From Vesta saturnalis (Eukaryota; Arthropoda; Insecta; Coleoptera; Lampyridae): DNA of 64,000 bases. Within the stretch, counting starts at the first letter, position 1. Every line of letters starts with the position of its first letter. The stretch lies in NCBI GenBank assembly GCA_036346205.1, contig JARFJB010000406.1:74501-138500 (forward strand), in the 5' to 3' direction. The notes beneath the pieces are model-generated. The model saw nothing but the letters and a program-made list of their open reading frames with translations, searched no databases and was not told the origin of the DNA. The translations under genes and the position numbers were made by a program. Below, piece after piece: positions 1-12,222 of the stretch.

Positions 1-7
1 ACGGGAT

Positions 8-206
8 GACCTTGCAATTGTGGAACATGAATGCGCGATATGTCACACGGATGGCCTTGTAATTGTGGAACAGGAAAGCGGGGTTTGTGACCTTGGATTT
101 ATGGTAATCATATGTAATTAGGTCAAACATTGCGCTTTTTTGACCTTGGTATAGTGGTGATCTTGGTATTGCGGCAACCTTGGAAATGTGGGGCCTTGGA
201 AATGTG
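8..206 (+). repeat. Degenerate GACCTTG short-repeat cluster
   Basis: Seven loose copies of a 16-19 bp unit of the form GACCTTG-n-A-n-TGTGG occur at about 8, 52, 89, 141, 159, 176 and 193. The core GACCTTG also fills the terminal repeats of the Polinton elements further right, so this may be the edge of another such terminus. The window begins inside it, so its full size is unknown. Confidence 0.6.
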
Positions 207-239
207 GTGTGTTTCAAAAGTCTCCAATCTTACCTACTG

Positions 240-2049
240 TAGAGACGCAGTAAATACGCGATTATGATATGTAGATTTTGAGTTTGCTAAAGGCATACAA
301 GGGAGTGTCCGTCTTGAGATAAAAGAGAAGCTTAATCGTTGATGAGAGTAGCCGTCGCGCGCGCTGAGTTGTGATTAACGCTTAGAATATTGTAGTGCGG
401 GAGTTTTGTTTATGAAAATCGTAATGTGTGCAGCGTGTAAGTAGAACAACTGCGATAACCCTTAGTGGGCTTGATAATAAGTAGGCATTCATAAATAAAC
501 CAAGTAGTAAATTGAGGGTTGAAGGAAAAACTACTTTATATTATTTTCTTCAATAAATTAACAGTGCGTATGCAGATCTGAAAATAGTATTTTGTTAAAA
601 TTGTTTAGTACAGCTCGTGACATAACAAAAGTTTTATAAACTTAAGGTAACCACTTAAGTTAACAGACCGAAAATTGTAAAAGTAGCTTAAAGAATTGGT
701 AATTTTATGAACGTTGGAAGTATATTAATACAATTCCATTGTATTAAAAAGCAAGTAAGAGATTCGATATCCAAAGGGGAAGCAAATATACGCCTTGTGT
801 TTAACGTGTAAGTAGTGAAGAGCTAACATCTATACATAGATACGATGCTATGCAAAATTAAAGAAAAACAAAAGGACCATGAGGACATGTGAATAAAGAA
901 CTGTTCGCGGGTGCGTTAAAGAAATACGGTTGTTGTGTGCGTGTACCGAAAGTGCTGGCCAATTCAAAGGCCGTTATCAAATAAAGGATTACATCTCACC
1001 GATTAAATGGGCTTTATTGTGAGAATTAGCTATAAGACTTATTGACGAATACGAGCACGATCACCTTTTTAAGATAATTTTCTTTCTTTGCTTTGACGAT
1101 TATTCATTTAAGTTAAAAAAAGAATCGGGCTGTATCGATATTTTTGTATATTTTTAGTTCTAATATTTGATTTTTTTAATTAGGGCTATTTGGTGGTTTC
1201 AACCACTGTTGTGTAAATATTTATCCACAATATATGTACAGAGTATTTAAATTATTTCGTTGTTTATTTGTGATATTGACTTGACTGGTTACATATTTTC
1301 AATAATTGAAAGTAATCTTTACCTTATTTTATTTTGGAGATTCGGGATCGATCTGACATCTTATATTGGCCAGATCGTTCACAAAATTTCAGTAAAAATT
1401 TGGAAAGTAAAGCAGAACATTAGTAACAAAATACTCAATTTTGATTTAGTATTTCCATAATATATTTACAAATGTCTAACTACGATCACTAAAGTTGGCA
1501 TTTGAATAAAATATAAAGAGATCATTAATGAGGAAAGCACTAATCATTCTAACGTTGAGTTATTTAGCAATTAACGAGTAGTTTTCATTGAGATAACGAA
1601 TATCATTAAATCGTTTCCTCTATTCATTTTATGTTAGAGGTTTTTCTAAATTGAGCATTGACTACTTATTAATTTTAAAGTTCATTAACCGTTGCAGATT
1701 TAAATTGGTAGATATACGAGGGACATTTTAAAAACTGCATAAGTTAATGTTTAATTTTTATGAATTAGAGTTTCTATTTATACAGGGTGTGTTCAGTAAG
1801 TTATAAGTATAACGAACCGTGTATCACTAAATTTTCTGAAGTTTTGAGTATGACTTTACTGAGTAGGCTTCAATCCTGTTTTCCACAATCGAACAGGATA
1901 AATTTACCACCTCGCCTCAGACGATTTATTTTAGCAAAATTTAAGGTTGTGGTGACGCCAAGAGACATCTTTCCCGGACTGAGCTGTGTAAGTTGTGAAT
2001 TTATGGTAAGTGTAAGGTGTTTGGGCTTGTTATTCAATCAATTTACTCC
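240..2049. other. AT-rich stretch without a recognised gene
   Basis: No open frame here has a recognisable domain. A sequence starting ACAGGGTGTGTTCAGTAAG at about 1784 resembles the ends of many insect DNA transposons, and related strings occur near 15800 and 15937. Open frames at 1260 and 1787 look fortuitous; the latter lies next to and opposite a Penelope-like fragment. Confidence 0.5.
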
Positions 2050-2785
2050 TTATCTCGACCCCGCCCATTTCCACTGTAGCTGGCTTGGCAACCCGCTCAA
2101 TTTTATGTGAAGATTCATTATGTTAATTTTGTCCAAATCCTTCCTGGCGTCGTGGAATGATTGTCTAAAAAGCGCCAAACCTGCTCTTAGTAGAATGTTG
2201 GTGATTACTTTTCTTTGTAAATCAGAGACATTTTGGTATAGTTCCTCCTCTCTGATTCGTTCAAGAAACGTAATGTTGCATAACAGTTTGCTCCTCTTTG
2301 AACGAAGTTTTTCAAACTGGATGATATTTTGCATAATTTCTTCCCCGTATAGGTTGTGTATGTTGATTGTTATGTTTCCACGAGTATTCCATGTATTGCT
2401 TCTTCTTCCGGGTTGCTCTCGTGTGGTATCGTTGTTGATGTTCTGATAAGAACTCTATTCAGTTAAGTAGTTGACACTTGCTATCTTTCGTGTTTCCTCG
2501 AAATTTATTGTGTGTGATGTATTTTGTGTAAGTTGGGCTAACAATGATGTTTAGTATTTTTCTTAACTGCTTGTTGATATTCATCTCGCCTCACACTGGT
2601 TTTTCTATTTGTCTGTCCAGTATAAGTCCGGTTGCAATCCTGGCATGATATTTCATAAATTCCTTAATCTTCTAAGTTAATTTTCGTTTTCGGCTTCGGC
2701 AGTATCGTACCAATATTTTTGTTTGTAGTGAATATGGTTTTGATTTTGTGTTTGTGTAACATTCTGCTTATTTTATCTGTGGTAT
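2050..2785 (-). pseudogene. Penelope-like element fragment with GIY-YIG endonuclease
   Basis: Reading leftward from 2785, the minus strand encodes a PLE linker (HKHKIKTIF, then NIGTILPKPKTK) and the GIY-YIG start (GIYEISCQDC, then YTGQTNRK). There is one in-frame TAA between linker and GIY, and the usual YIG is YTG. Farther downstream (2334-2050) lies a PLE N-terminal-like helix (QFEKLRSKRSKLL). C-terminal endonuclease followed by N-terminal sequence fits the partial tandem arrangement typical of Penelope-like elements. The LTR element at 2786 cuts off the reverse transcriptase part. Family assignment rests on the motif order; subfamily not resolved. Confidence 0.65.
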
Positions 2786-2909
2786 TGTCACCAACGGAAA
2801 TTCAACCACAAATTTTAATATCTTTTCAATTTATTTTTTACTTTATTTTCTAAATAATTTTATATTGAATGAATAATTTCCTTTAAATTAATCATATACA
2901 CGCGCTTCC
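2786..2909 (+). repeat. Left LTR (alignable portion)
   Basis: Starts with TGTCACCA and matches 10580-10690 through a shared run ending CGCGCTTCC. The left LTR may extend further right, but the truncated partner gives no way to place its end. It inserts into the Penelope-like fragment. Confidence 0.7.
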
Positions 2910-3676
2910 TTTTATTGTCCTACTTACATAAATCACGCAAGCCAATATAATATAGGGCAAAAAACTACAGATGGACTTTTTGCAAGTTAACCTATATCCA
3001 CACATGCCAAAATGTATCCTAGTTATCATATATTATATTTGCTTATTGTTGTACCTGTTTATTACCATGTACTGACTTCAACAAACACACCACTCTCTCG
3101 TACCTTTCTCCCCTAAAAGATCTTGGTTGAAGGTCACATTCCTCTTGCCACTCTAATATTATCTGAGCTACCCAAATTTAAACCCCCGAGATGTAACAAA
3201 TGGTGGAGTACGCCGTTCTATTATTTTTATTTTTTATTAAATAAGATAACGAATGATGAAGGCGCCATGCCTTTATTTTTATTTTTGTTCTTTTTGTTGC
3301 ACATTAACGTAAATGGTTAATTTTGTACCAAATTAAATTTTTAATTGTCATTATTTTAAAATAAACTGTAGAAATGAAGCACCAGATTAATTTTATTTAG
3401 TTTCTAATAGCGAATTTTATGTTTTCTTAGATAAAATTTGTTTTGACATGCTAACTTTCCCATTATTTAATTTTATGGTGTATGTAAAAGTATATTTTAA
3501 AAATCACGAAAAATAATAATTGTTTAGTAATTTCATTATTAATGATATTCATTCTTTTAAATGCAACCATTATTACATATTTACTTTTAAAATATGAAAT
3601 TTTAAAACCTTAATCTTATAAATGTTTTCAGATGTCGTCCCGATTATAGGTATACAACAATTATTTCAACATTATT
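2910..3676. other. LTR remainder and leader, no gene seen
   Basis: AT-rich sequence between the alignable LTR and the first open frame. It should contain the LTR 3' part and primer binding site, but I could not identify a convincing tRNA-complementary site. Confidence 0.4.
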
Positions 3677-4500
3677 GTGTATTGCACTCACTGCTTTAGT
3701 CTATTCACTGTTTATATTAAATTTACGCTTTATAAAGTTTTAAAGTCTCAGTCAACTACACCAAATCAACCTTATCAAACAAGAAGTACAGCATTTAGAC
3801 CACAACAAACCACGAGATTACCAAATATTGATTGCGAAATTAATTCAAGTAGCGCTAATATCTTTGTTCCTTCTAATAAATTAATTAGAACCCCTCCTAA
3901 TACTCCTGTACCTGATAGTGATTCGCTAATTCTTCAAACAATTGATTTTTTGGAAACATTAATTTCACCTAATACATCTAACGTACATTCGCAAAATACG
4001 ATAATTACACAGACGTTAACTACTGACATACAGTCAGAACCACAAACGTTATCTACAATAAAAACAGCAAAATCTAAAATCACTAATAATAACGTAACTA
4101 TTAAACAACGCAGAAATCTCGACGCCAATATTTCCTAAATTTATTAAACCTGTCACATTTACACCTGCAGAATCAATGCGTAAATTGTTTGCAACAATAT
4201 CACCGTTTCTCAAAATCAAACCACTGGGGAGAAAATAAAATTTCTCATTTTTCTTATTTCTTAAGAGGTAACGCTTAGTAATCCACAAAATGCGGCAAAA
4301 ACGTAAAAATATTTTATTTTATATTATTTTTATTTGATTTTCAAGGCAAAACAACTTCTTTGTTAGCTAAAAACCATTTACGAAATCGTAGACAACAATC
4401 TGATAAAACAGTACTTAAGGATTATTATTATGCCCTTTTAGAAGTTCCTGAACAAATTTTACCTCCTATTCCCTTAGCGGAGTTAATAAATTTTTATTGA
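3677..4500 (+). pseudogene. Gag-like region of the LTR element
   Basis: A 153-codon open frame (3677-4138) is rich in Ser, Thr, Asn, Pro and Gln. It is followed, in shifted frames, by short protein-like patches such as VLKDYYYALLEVPEQILPP near 4415. Position between LTR and pol suggests gag, but no capsid major-homology region or zinc knuckle was seen. Assignment is by position only. Confidence 0.35.
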
Positions 4501-4861
4501 TGGATTACAACCATGATTAAAATCAGATTTCATATTAATACGTCCTAATCTGGACGAGATATCCCCTGACAATTTTGTAGCACCAGTTTTTAAGTTATCC
4601 AATTTACAAGAAATAGAGGAAGGGAGATAATGGATCAAAAATCATCATCTTTATTTTCAATGGCTACACAATGGCGAATAACCCAACACTAAAAACTTTT
4701 CAAATAACCGTGATAATTTTTGTAGGGTAATGCAAGACCTATTTATTTTCACTTGTAATCTCCCTAGTGCTTGGATTATTTCCGGAAATTTTTTCGAGTC
4801 ACGAATGTTTTGAAAATTATCCCGAGTCGAAGACGAGAGATAATTTTCTCAAAGAGATAAT

Positions 4862-6110
4862 GAAACATCGAAATTAAATGAACTTCTATCAGAATTTGAA
4901 GACATATTCGCAGAAGCAGCATCAATGGGATTTACGAAACAAGTCACGCATACAATAGATTCAGGAAATGAACCACCTGGTGTTTCCCAAAAAGAAACAA
5001 CATACTAAATCAAATAGAAAAAATGCTCTACCATGGAATTACAGTTCCTTCTCAATCCAACTACAGTTTACCAATTATTTTAGTGAAGAAAGAAGGTGAG
5101 GACTATAGAAAATTAAATGTAACTACGAAGAAACATAGTTACCCATTACCACTTATTGATGACATTTTCCAATATTTGCACAAACGAAATACTTCACGTG
5201 TTTGGACTTATTTTCAGGTTACTGGCAGTGCGTATTAAACCCCTAAACCCAATAAAAAACCGGTTTTATTACAGCGGATGGATTATACGAGTTCATCAAA
5301 ATGCCATTTGGACTTTGCAACGCACCAGTCACATTTATGAAAGTGGAAAAAAGTGATAGTTTACCTAGATGGCATTTTAATATTTTCAAACACATTTGAA
5401 GAACACATCGTAAGATTACGTCACGCATTTCAACGTTTAAAAAACGCAGGTTTAACACTAAAACCATCCAAATGTATGTATGCACAGAGAGAAGAATTAT
5501 TAGGACACATTATTTCAGACAAAGGTGTTTCACCAGACAAAAGTAAACGTAAATCAATTTCAGATTTTCCAATACCACATAATATTAAGACGACACAAAG
5601 TTTTCTTGGATTAGCCAACTACTATAGAAAATTCGTTAGGAATTTTTCGCAAATTGCCAGACAATTCTATGCAGCCACAAAAAAATGATACCACTTTCAA
5701 TTTTGGCCCTGAACAACAATCAGCTTTCGAAAGCTTGAAAACACGCCTCAGGGATTGGTATAAGTGGTGTTCTTTTACTAGAGCACGAAGGAGCGAGGCA
5801 TTCAATCGCCTCTAGAATCTATAGAAGCTTAACCAAGACCGAGCGCAATTATTTTATTTTAGACTTACAATTTTTAGCAATCGTATGGAGTCATACGTAT
5901 CTACGACATCTTATACATGGAGAACCAATTAATATCACAGATCATAATGCGATTTGTTTTCTAAAAACGTTAAAAATCCAACGACAATTGGCAAGATGAT
6001 TAATGAAACTTTCCGAATTTGAACTTATTTACGTACAAACCAGGTACCGCCCACAGAGACGCGAATTGCTTATCCCGCAACCCGGTAGAGAATCCCACAG
6101 CAGAGTATGA
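4862..6110 (+). pseudogene. Gypsy-type pol: reverse transcriptase and RNase H remnants
   Basis: The pre-RT region (LNELLSEFEDIFAE, 4876 onward) is followed by RT motifs: SNYSLPIILVKKEG and YRKLNVTTKKHSYPLP (5023-5230), then FIKMPFGLCNAPVTF (about 5285), the catalytic box YLDGILIFS (about 5358) and LGHIISDKGVSPDKSK with SFLGLANYYRKF (5500-5640). RNase H-like sequence follows to about 6060 (SLTKTERNYF, HTYLRHL, ITDHNA). The catalytic YxDD is YLDG here, losing the second Asp. At least five frameshifts or stops separate the parts. A standard gypsy pol would continue into integrase, which I do not see. Confidence 0.85.
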
Positions 6111-6715
6111 AGAACTTCTAGATATGTTCACAGTTTACGTATCTACTGCAAACTACGGAACTAGCCGCACTTCATCAAGAGTATATCAAGTCTAAAAAGT
6201 TGCAATGAACGTATTCAGGTTAGAACAGATAATCAACGACGTCGAAATTCTTGCATCATGCAAGGAGCATATACTTGCCATGCCCATAGTTCATCCCCAT
6301 GTTTTAGCGTATGATTTAAAAATTTAGACCAGGAATTAATCCTCTACAGCTTCACTTTAGCATTAAGCCCTAGTGAAGTATCACGTTATTACAAATTAGC
6401 CATATGCGATTGCACTATTGCTAATAAAAAGTTATTTATACACGTTCGGATTACTGTAACTTTATGAAACGTATATTATGAATTACTAATTAATCTTTAC
6501 TCCCTGTGTATGGTAAACTCGCACTTATTTGTTGATGCGTGAAACGTTATCTTTGGTAGAATCAGACCATACTACGAAACCTATTACAAGGGTTTCCTTC
6601 TCCGCTAGAGTTCCGACACGTTATACGGACCACAATGCGTGTTTAAAATGTCCCAGGCTCTACGGTTCAAGAGCTAGAGGAGCATCGTTTTTTTGGGTGT
6701 CATTCATCAACCGTC

Positions 6716-7252
6716 ATGATTATCTCACAAATTAATGACAACACCTTTATATTCACTCACCCTATGCCTACCACTATAATACAATGTTTAAATCATAAAA
6801 CAAAGTTACCTACAAATGCTTATGAACAACCCGAAACACTTCAAATAAATCTACCTTTTCATTGCTCATTATTAGTTAACGGTAAAGGTAATTTTGTCTC
6901 GTTATTCATGTTCCCAACGAATAAAGAAGTAACCCAAAACCGTCCACGTGTTACCCGCCGTTTGGTCAAATTTAAAGCCGACCCACATTTGAATATGACA
7001 ACGACGTCGACACTATTAACTAATGTTGAAAATTTAGAAAGTGCTATTTGCACGACTTATGATGAACTATATACGTATCAAGCAGATCTGACGTGTTTTA
7101 TATGGAATATAATATTGACAGTTTCAGCGTTAATTTTGCTTTACAAAGTGTTACAACGGAATACATCCCTTATGAAGTTTATCTATTCAACAGTAGCTCT
7201 TACACAGGGGGAACAATTAACAGTTGAACAAGGATTAATGTATTCAAAATAG
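6716..7252 (+). pseudogene. Env-like C-terminal remnant 1
   Basis: A 178-codon open frame has a Cys-containing motif INLPFHCSLLVNG (about residues 44-56) and a single strong hydrophobic segment (residues 121-145, ending SALILLYKVL), followed by a short polar tail. This is the layout of the membrane-proximal end of an insect retroelement envelope protein. The N-terminal surface part and fusion peptide are not seen. A second similar remnant at 8935-10241 shares the LP/IP-x-HC pattern. Env assignment is inferred from layout and position after pol. Confidence 0.45.
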
Positions 7253-8930
7253 ACATCTTTAGTAGTCTTTTCATACTTCTAGTATCGATGTTGTATCGAA
7301 GTATGGGAAGAAACCACAAACATGTTTCCTCGCACAGTAAAATATGATCCTCCCCCGAAACGTTAGTTGTCAGTGGTTCCGGAAGAACCCAGCCATGTGG
7401 AGGACCAAGTAGAAACAAGAGGGACCAGCCCTTCCGCCACTATTGAAAGTCTCCGTTATCCCATAGGAACGTGTGTTTATAGTTGTGGACAAACTGATCA
7501 GCAATTGGAGAATCCTTCCAGTTGTTCTCCAAGAAGTTATCCAACTCATGGAGAATATTAGGGTCAGTATACCACTAGCACTGAATTTGTTCACAGCCGT
7601 AACGCCATTATTGGAAAACTAAAGGAATTATAATGAAATATGATGATGAAGTCGAATTAAGAAGAAAAATATTGGTATGTACATTATTCAATTTAGTGTG
7701 AATTAATTACGTTAATGAATATGTTGAGATTTAAGTGCATTTTGGGTAATGAAATTGACGTCAAGAAAGGCACTTGCAGTTTGTTTCCAATTGCATGTTA
7801 TAGTTTAAAACCGTTTAACATCGAATTATTGAAATGTGATTTGAGGAGACGAGTAGTGAACCTTCGTCCCCGAGATAGACCTTCAAGAAACTTGGGAAGC
7901 ACATAATTCTCCACGCTAGCAAAATTGGGGAAAACAAAATTTTTCAGACAGTACAAACAACCAATTTTTATTATTAATGTAGAAGATAGTCAAATGGATG
8001 TAAAAGCATGCTTGACAAACATAGCTCTACGGCTGAAGTAATAAAAATAAACCCGGCCAATAGTTGCGCAGAATAGAAGACGTTCAGTGTTCAACTTCAA
8101 TAATGAAGAAAAATAAGTGACGACTATTTATTAAACTGTCAAAACAGTGATTAATTTGTACCTGGGTATCTCATATTATGGATCTATAATTTTAGATCTG
8201 TAAATGAATCAATACATTCTTATCTTTCATTTTAATATTTTAACATTAAACTTTAAACTCGAAACGAATAAAAATTCATATGTTATTAGAAATAGCTACT
8301 TGATTAAATTTTAATTCACAAGATAGAATTTCTCCTCTAATAGAACAATTACCTTTATTCATGAACATACAATAATAATTTTAACAATAATTGTAACAAT
8401 TGTATCTTATATTATAGTTTCACTCACAATAAATAAATTTTTAAATCGACGTTTATTAGAAGGTTAAACATTGAATTAATTTGAACTATTTCTCCTACCA
8501 TACATTAATCTTTATTGCCATACTTTTATTGCAACTTTTACATTTAGTAGATGAAATTAATTCTCCAGAAATTACAATTAAATGAATTGGCCACCAATGA
8601 TTTTGATCTTACGAAATGTCAGATTTTAAAAGTGTTGAATTTGATTCTTATATAATCGCTGAATTAGAACAAACATTAAATTCTTTTCGACTTCTAGATG
8701 GGGCTAACCGTTTACCTATTTCCTACAATTCAATTACACGAATAATTGTTTCATCAATCATACGCGCGTAGTATCTGTCTTTTTCCATCCAAATGCGTTC
8801 TTTCTTCTTTGTGTACGTAGGAGGCTGAAATTCTCACCCGCGAAGCTATCCTTGTCAAGCTGTAACGTCCGGGATATACATTGAGAAACTCCCGAATATT
8901 AGTTTCAGACCACAAGACATAATTTTTAAA
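7253..8930. other. Non-coding stretch inside the LTR element
   Basis: No recognised gene. A small inverted repeat (CATACTTC at about 7270 and GAAGTATG at about 7297) could form a hairpin. Open frames at 7367 and 7715 have no recognisable content. Very AT-rich from 8120 to 8760. Confidence 0.4.
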
Positions 8931-8934
8931 GACA

Positions 8935-10241
8935 ACCGCAACATATTTTAGATAAAATTAAGTCTAAAGAGTTATTTTGTGCAAAACATAATTATGTTTG
9001 TCAAACAATAATATGTAATTTAGATTATTTTAAAACGACACAAGCTAACACGCTCGAAGTTGACAAAGATATTTTATTAAGCAACGGAGAATTATTTGAT
9101 TTTCAGTTAGCCACTAGAAGTCATGTAAAAAAGATGTTTTCAAATGATTATGAAGTAAATGGAATGTTAAGTCAAATTAGTGAACGCGATAATGCAGAGA
9201 TTCGCGAAATAAATTTTCCTAGTTTCGTTAGAGAAGATTTAAATAATGTCTCTTGTACAGACCCATTTTTATTAGATTTAGTTTGATTGGAATTACAAAT
9301 GCGTAATGAAACAAGCAAAACAATTGTAAATATGTGTCAATTACCCGTAGATTTAGTTTCAATCGCACATCATATTGGTTGGACTTCATGACCCATATTG
9401 AAGCAGCAAGCTTATGCTTGGCGAAAGTATAACTGTTCAGTTAATATACCAGTAGTCAACATTGCCCTGTTAAAAGGGAATTCCACTTGGAAAATATTTA
9501 TACTCAACTGCGTTCCTATTCGTGAAGAACTATGTGACTATCACAATGAGGAAATTTTGGGCCTTACATGCATTCAACAAGTCTTGAATGGAGGATCATT
9601 CAAACAGTTCGCGCAAACAGCCCCATAATATGTCACGAAACGGGAAGTAATCTTCAATACATAACGCTTAGAAGTAGCCACAATACAATCGTTCCTCATC
9701 CAAAACGATCCTTATGTTTAAAATACCGCACCACTACACATAAACTAAAGCACTATCAAGAAATTGGAGCCATCAGCCTAAACATTCCCTGCCATTGTCA
9801 ACTTGAAGACGGCGAGTTTACAATATACACCAGTTATCCATGTATTGATAAATTAGTAAAGTTTTGAGAAAACCAGCTTTTTCCCATCGCATGAATAGGA
9901 CACGGAGGATTATCTCTTCTAAAACAGCAAGAACCTACCATACATTTTAAAATTCTAGAACATTGTTTGGACCAAGAATGAATCCAATAACAGTTTCCCA
10001 GTTCCAGTATGCCTCTTACCACATACTTCCTTATCATTTTATTCGTTTTAATCATGATTTAATTTTCCTTGGTTATCTATACTATATCTTACGAAAACTG
10101 AAAATTTACAATACCTTACGCAGTTTCTTTCAACTCGCGTTAGTAAATATTGGTCCGACAAAACCACGCCGTCATTTAGATTTACATGAAGTTGAAAAGG
10201 AATATCTGAAACCGCCATCAATTCCTTCAGTACAAATGTAA
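8935..10241 (+). pseudogene. Env-like remnant 2
   Basis: Frames that flow into one another across several stops encode a Cys-bearing, glycoprotein-like sequence. Landmarks are a continuous polar stretch at 9005-9285, NCVPIREELCDYHNEE at about 9510, IPCHCQLEDGEFTIY at about 9785, a hydrophobic segment LIFLGYLYYIL at about 10060, and a polar tail ending at 10241. It lies just before the polypurine tract and right LTR, the normal place for env. It parallels remnant 1 at 6716 (paired PCHC/PFHC motif), so either the element carries two decayed env copies or a second element was inserted. Confidence 0.4.
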
Positions 10242-10570
10242 CAAATGTGAACGACTTTGTGGTCAAAACACTTTTGGACAGTCCTACCAAAATGTATTAT
10301 CTTACTTTAGTTATTATCAAATTTTAGTAACAAATTGTATAATTATGAATGATTATGTTTTTTTTTTGCATTATGTAACTTTAAATAAGTCTATAAGTAG
10401 CAGCATGCAAGGAAGTGAAATTTGATTAAATATAACCTTCCTTATTTTACTCATAGAAACAATTTATTCATTTTAAGATTTTTGTTTAACAGCTTTGTGA
10501 AACAACCCTTGTACTCAAGACATACTCGTTGTAATTTCGGCCTTTGGGGACAAGGATATTTTTCCTGGCT

Positions 10571-10579
10571 GGAAGGAAA
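10571..10579 (+). promoter_or_regulatory. Polypurine tract of the LTR element
   Basis: GGAAGGAAA immediately precedes the TGTCACCA start of the right LTR, as required for plus-strand priming in reverse transcription. Confidence 0.65.
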
Positions 10580-10690
10580 TGTCACCACGAGAAATTCAAT
10601 ATCTTTTTAATTCATTTTTTACTTTATTTTATAAATAATTTTATATTGAATGAATAATTTCCTTTAGATTAGTAATGTACACGCGCTTCC
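10580..10690 (+). repeat. Right LTR (truncated)
   Basis: Matches 2786-2909 from TGTCACCA to CGCGCTTCC with a 13-bp deletion. Beyond 10690 the two sequences are unrelated, so the 3' part of this LTR is missing. Confidence 0.7.
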
Positions 10691-10699
10691 ATTAGATAT

Positions 10700-11730
10700 A
10701 CAAGGGGAGTTCTGATCCACTTTGACCTAGATATTTTCATTGAACGTCATGTGTCGGTAATTCTACTTTCACCTTGAAATTTTTCAGGGTTATTGAATTT
10801 CAAAGTCAAAGTCTCGCTGTTCAGGCAATTGTTAGAACTTGACCTTCTTGGCTGAATTTAGTCAAGGACATGTGTAAAAGTTACTACAATTCTTAGAAAT
10901 CAATTTCAACATTTCGTGGAAACATGAACAGGTTGTTGTCTAAAAACTCAGTCAAGGTTAAAAGGTTCTGGCCCACTTCGATCCAGATATATTTCAGGGT
11001 CATTGAAGGTCATGTATGTGGGGATTATGACTCACTTTGACCTTGAACATTTTCGAGGTCATGTGAACGTTGACGGGAAATTTAAATTTTCAAGGTCACG
11101 CTGTTCAAGCAATTCTTAGAATTTGACCTTAACTGAATTGAGGTAAGGTCATGTATTAATTCTTAGAATCAAAGTTGCAATTCTTAGAAATAAATTTTTA
11201 AGGTCAATCGGCCCTCGGGGGTATTCTTAGAATTAGAAGTCCAAGGTCGAGTTTATCATGTGTGGGTTATTCTTTGACCTTGAAATTTTTAGGATCATTG
11301 AATTTCAAGGTTCATGTGTTAATTCTTACAATCAAAGTTATTACAATTCTTAGAAATCAATTTTCAAGGTTAAAATTAATTTCAAGAATAAATGGTTCTT
11401 GACTAAATTGAGTAAAGCTCTTCAAGGTCAAATTTATAGAAATCTAAAAAACTCATGACAACAAGTAGAATGACGGGTTGTTATGTCAAAACGTAGGTCA
11501 AAGTTTGTTCTTGTATTGACGTATCTGTGTGCATGTGCTCTGTTTTGAGTGGGTTTTATGTATCTGGTCAATGTTTATTGATTTGGAGAAAGCACCCATT
11601 GCAAACCCATATGTGTTACCTTGAGCTAACTAATAGTTATAAAGTGATAGTTGTAGAGTTATATCACAATTCATAGAAATCAAGTTACAAGGTCAAAGTT
11701 TATTGATCTGTAGGAATATAATGGGCCAAG
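10700..11730 (+). repeat. Terminal-repeat-like block: AAGGTCA and TTCTTAGAA motifs
   Basis: A 1-kb gene-free block holds about nine copies of AAGGTCA or its complement (for example about 11005, 11090, 11145, 11200, 11275, 11422) interspersed with about six copies of TTCTTAGAA (for example about 10890, 11160, 11180, 11225, 11348). Near its right end, GGTCAAAGTTTATTGATCTG matches the terminal inverted repeat of Polinton A (about 32012). I infer it is a diverged Polinton terminus belonging to remnant D. Confidence 0.6.
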
Positions 11731-11758
11731 ATGAGGACTTGATGTCATCAATGATAGG

Positions 11759-11890
11759 GGCGTAGTGGGGGTTGGTGGGCGTCGAAGTGGGGGAGGGTGG
11801 AGGTCATAGTGGGGCGAGGAGTGGGAGTGAGGGTAAAAAAGGAAAAGGAGAATACTACTTATTTCATTCCCTTTCCAAGGGGGAGGGCGG
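11759..11890 (+). repeat. G-rich strand-biased tract
   Basis: The plus strand is strongly G-biased with runs of 5, 3, 5 and 3 Gs within about 40 bases near 11765-11802. It could form a G-quadruplex. A similar G-rich tract lies at 12390-12470. No coding content is recognised. Confidence 0.45.
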
Positions 11891-12139
11891 GATGCTCGAG
11901 CTTTCAGAGCTTCTTCAGCCGCAATCACGGATTCACAGCATAAATACATGCATTACGTATATATGCATGGCGGGATTAAGGATGGGTGTGGTCACAATAA
12001 GATCGGAAGGAACGGAGTTAGGATTTTGAGGGGGAAAATGCTACCCCAGCATTCGCTTAAGTATCCGCACATGGTGTGTATATACGCAGTGACCATGGCG
12101 CTACATGTGTATGAGGAAAACCACCTGAAAAAGCCTCAC

Positions 12140-12222
12140 ACAAGGTAGACGGTAACGGGAATCGAACCCATTACCTCCCGAATGGTAAGCAGGTTGTGTC
12201 ACCACTACGCTACCAGCTCGGT
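12140..12222 (-). repeat. tRNA-derived sequence (SINE head or tRNA relic)
   Basis: The minus strand has an A-box-like TGGTAGCGTAGTGGTGAC (about 12218 down to 12201) and a B box GGGTTCGATTCCC (about 12163 down to 12151) at tRNA-like spacing. The T arm pairs (ATGGG with CCCGT) around TTCGATT. The anticodon arm is imperfect and the acceptor stem does not close convincingly, so a tRNA-derived SINE head is more likely than a working tRNA gene. Confidence 0.5.

Larger units (their letters stand above)
2786..10690 (+). mobile_element. Decayed Ty3/gypsy-type LTR retrotransposon with env-like remnants
   Basis: A direct repeat beginning TGTCACCA is present at 2786 and 10580, about 125 and 111 bp alignable, differing by a 13-bp indel and scattered changes. 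The right copy is directly preceded by a polypurine tract, GGAAGGAAA. Between them lie a gag-like region, a gypsy-type pol with reverse transcriptase and RNase H remnants, and two env-like remnants. Many stops and frameshifts show that it is dead. The right LTR loses similarity at 10690, where a different repeat begins, so it is probably truncated. No integrase core was recognised. Confidence 0.75.

Noticed and set aside
1787..2110. Plus-strand 107-codon frame
   Set aside because: Overlaps Penelope-like sequence on the minus strand and has no recognisable domain.
12140..12222. Functional tRNA gene
   Set aside because: A and B boxes are good but anticodon and acceptor stems do not pair well; a tRNA-derived repeat is more likely.
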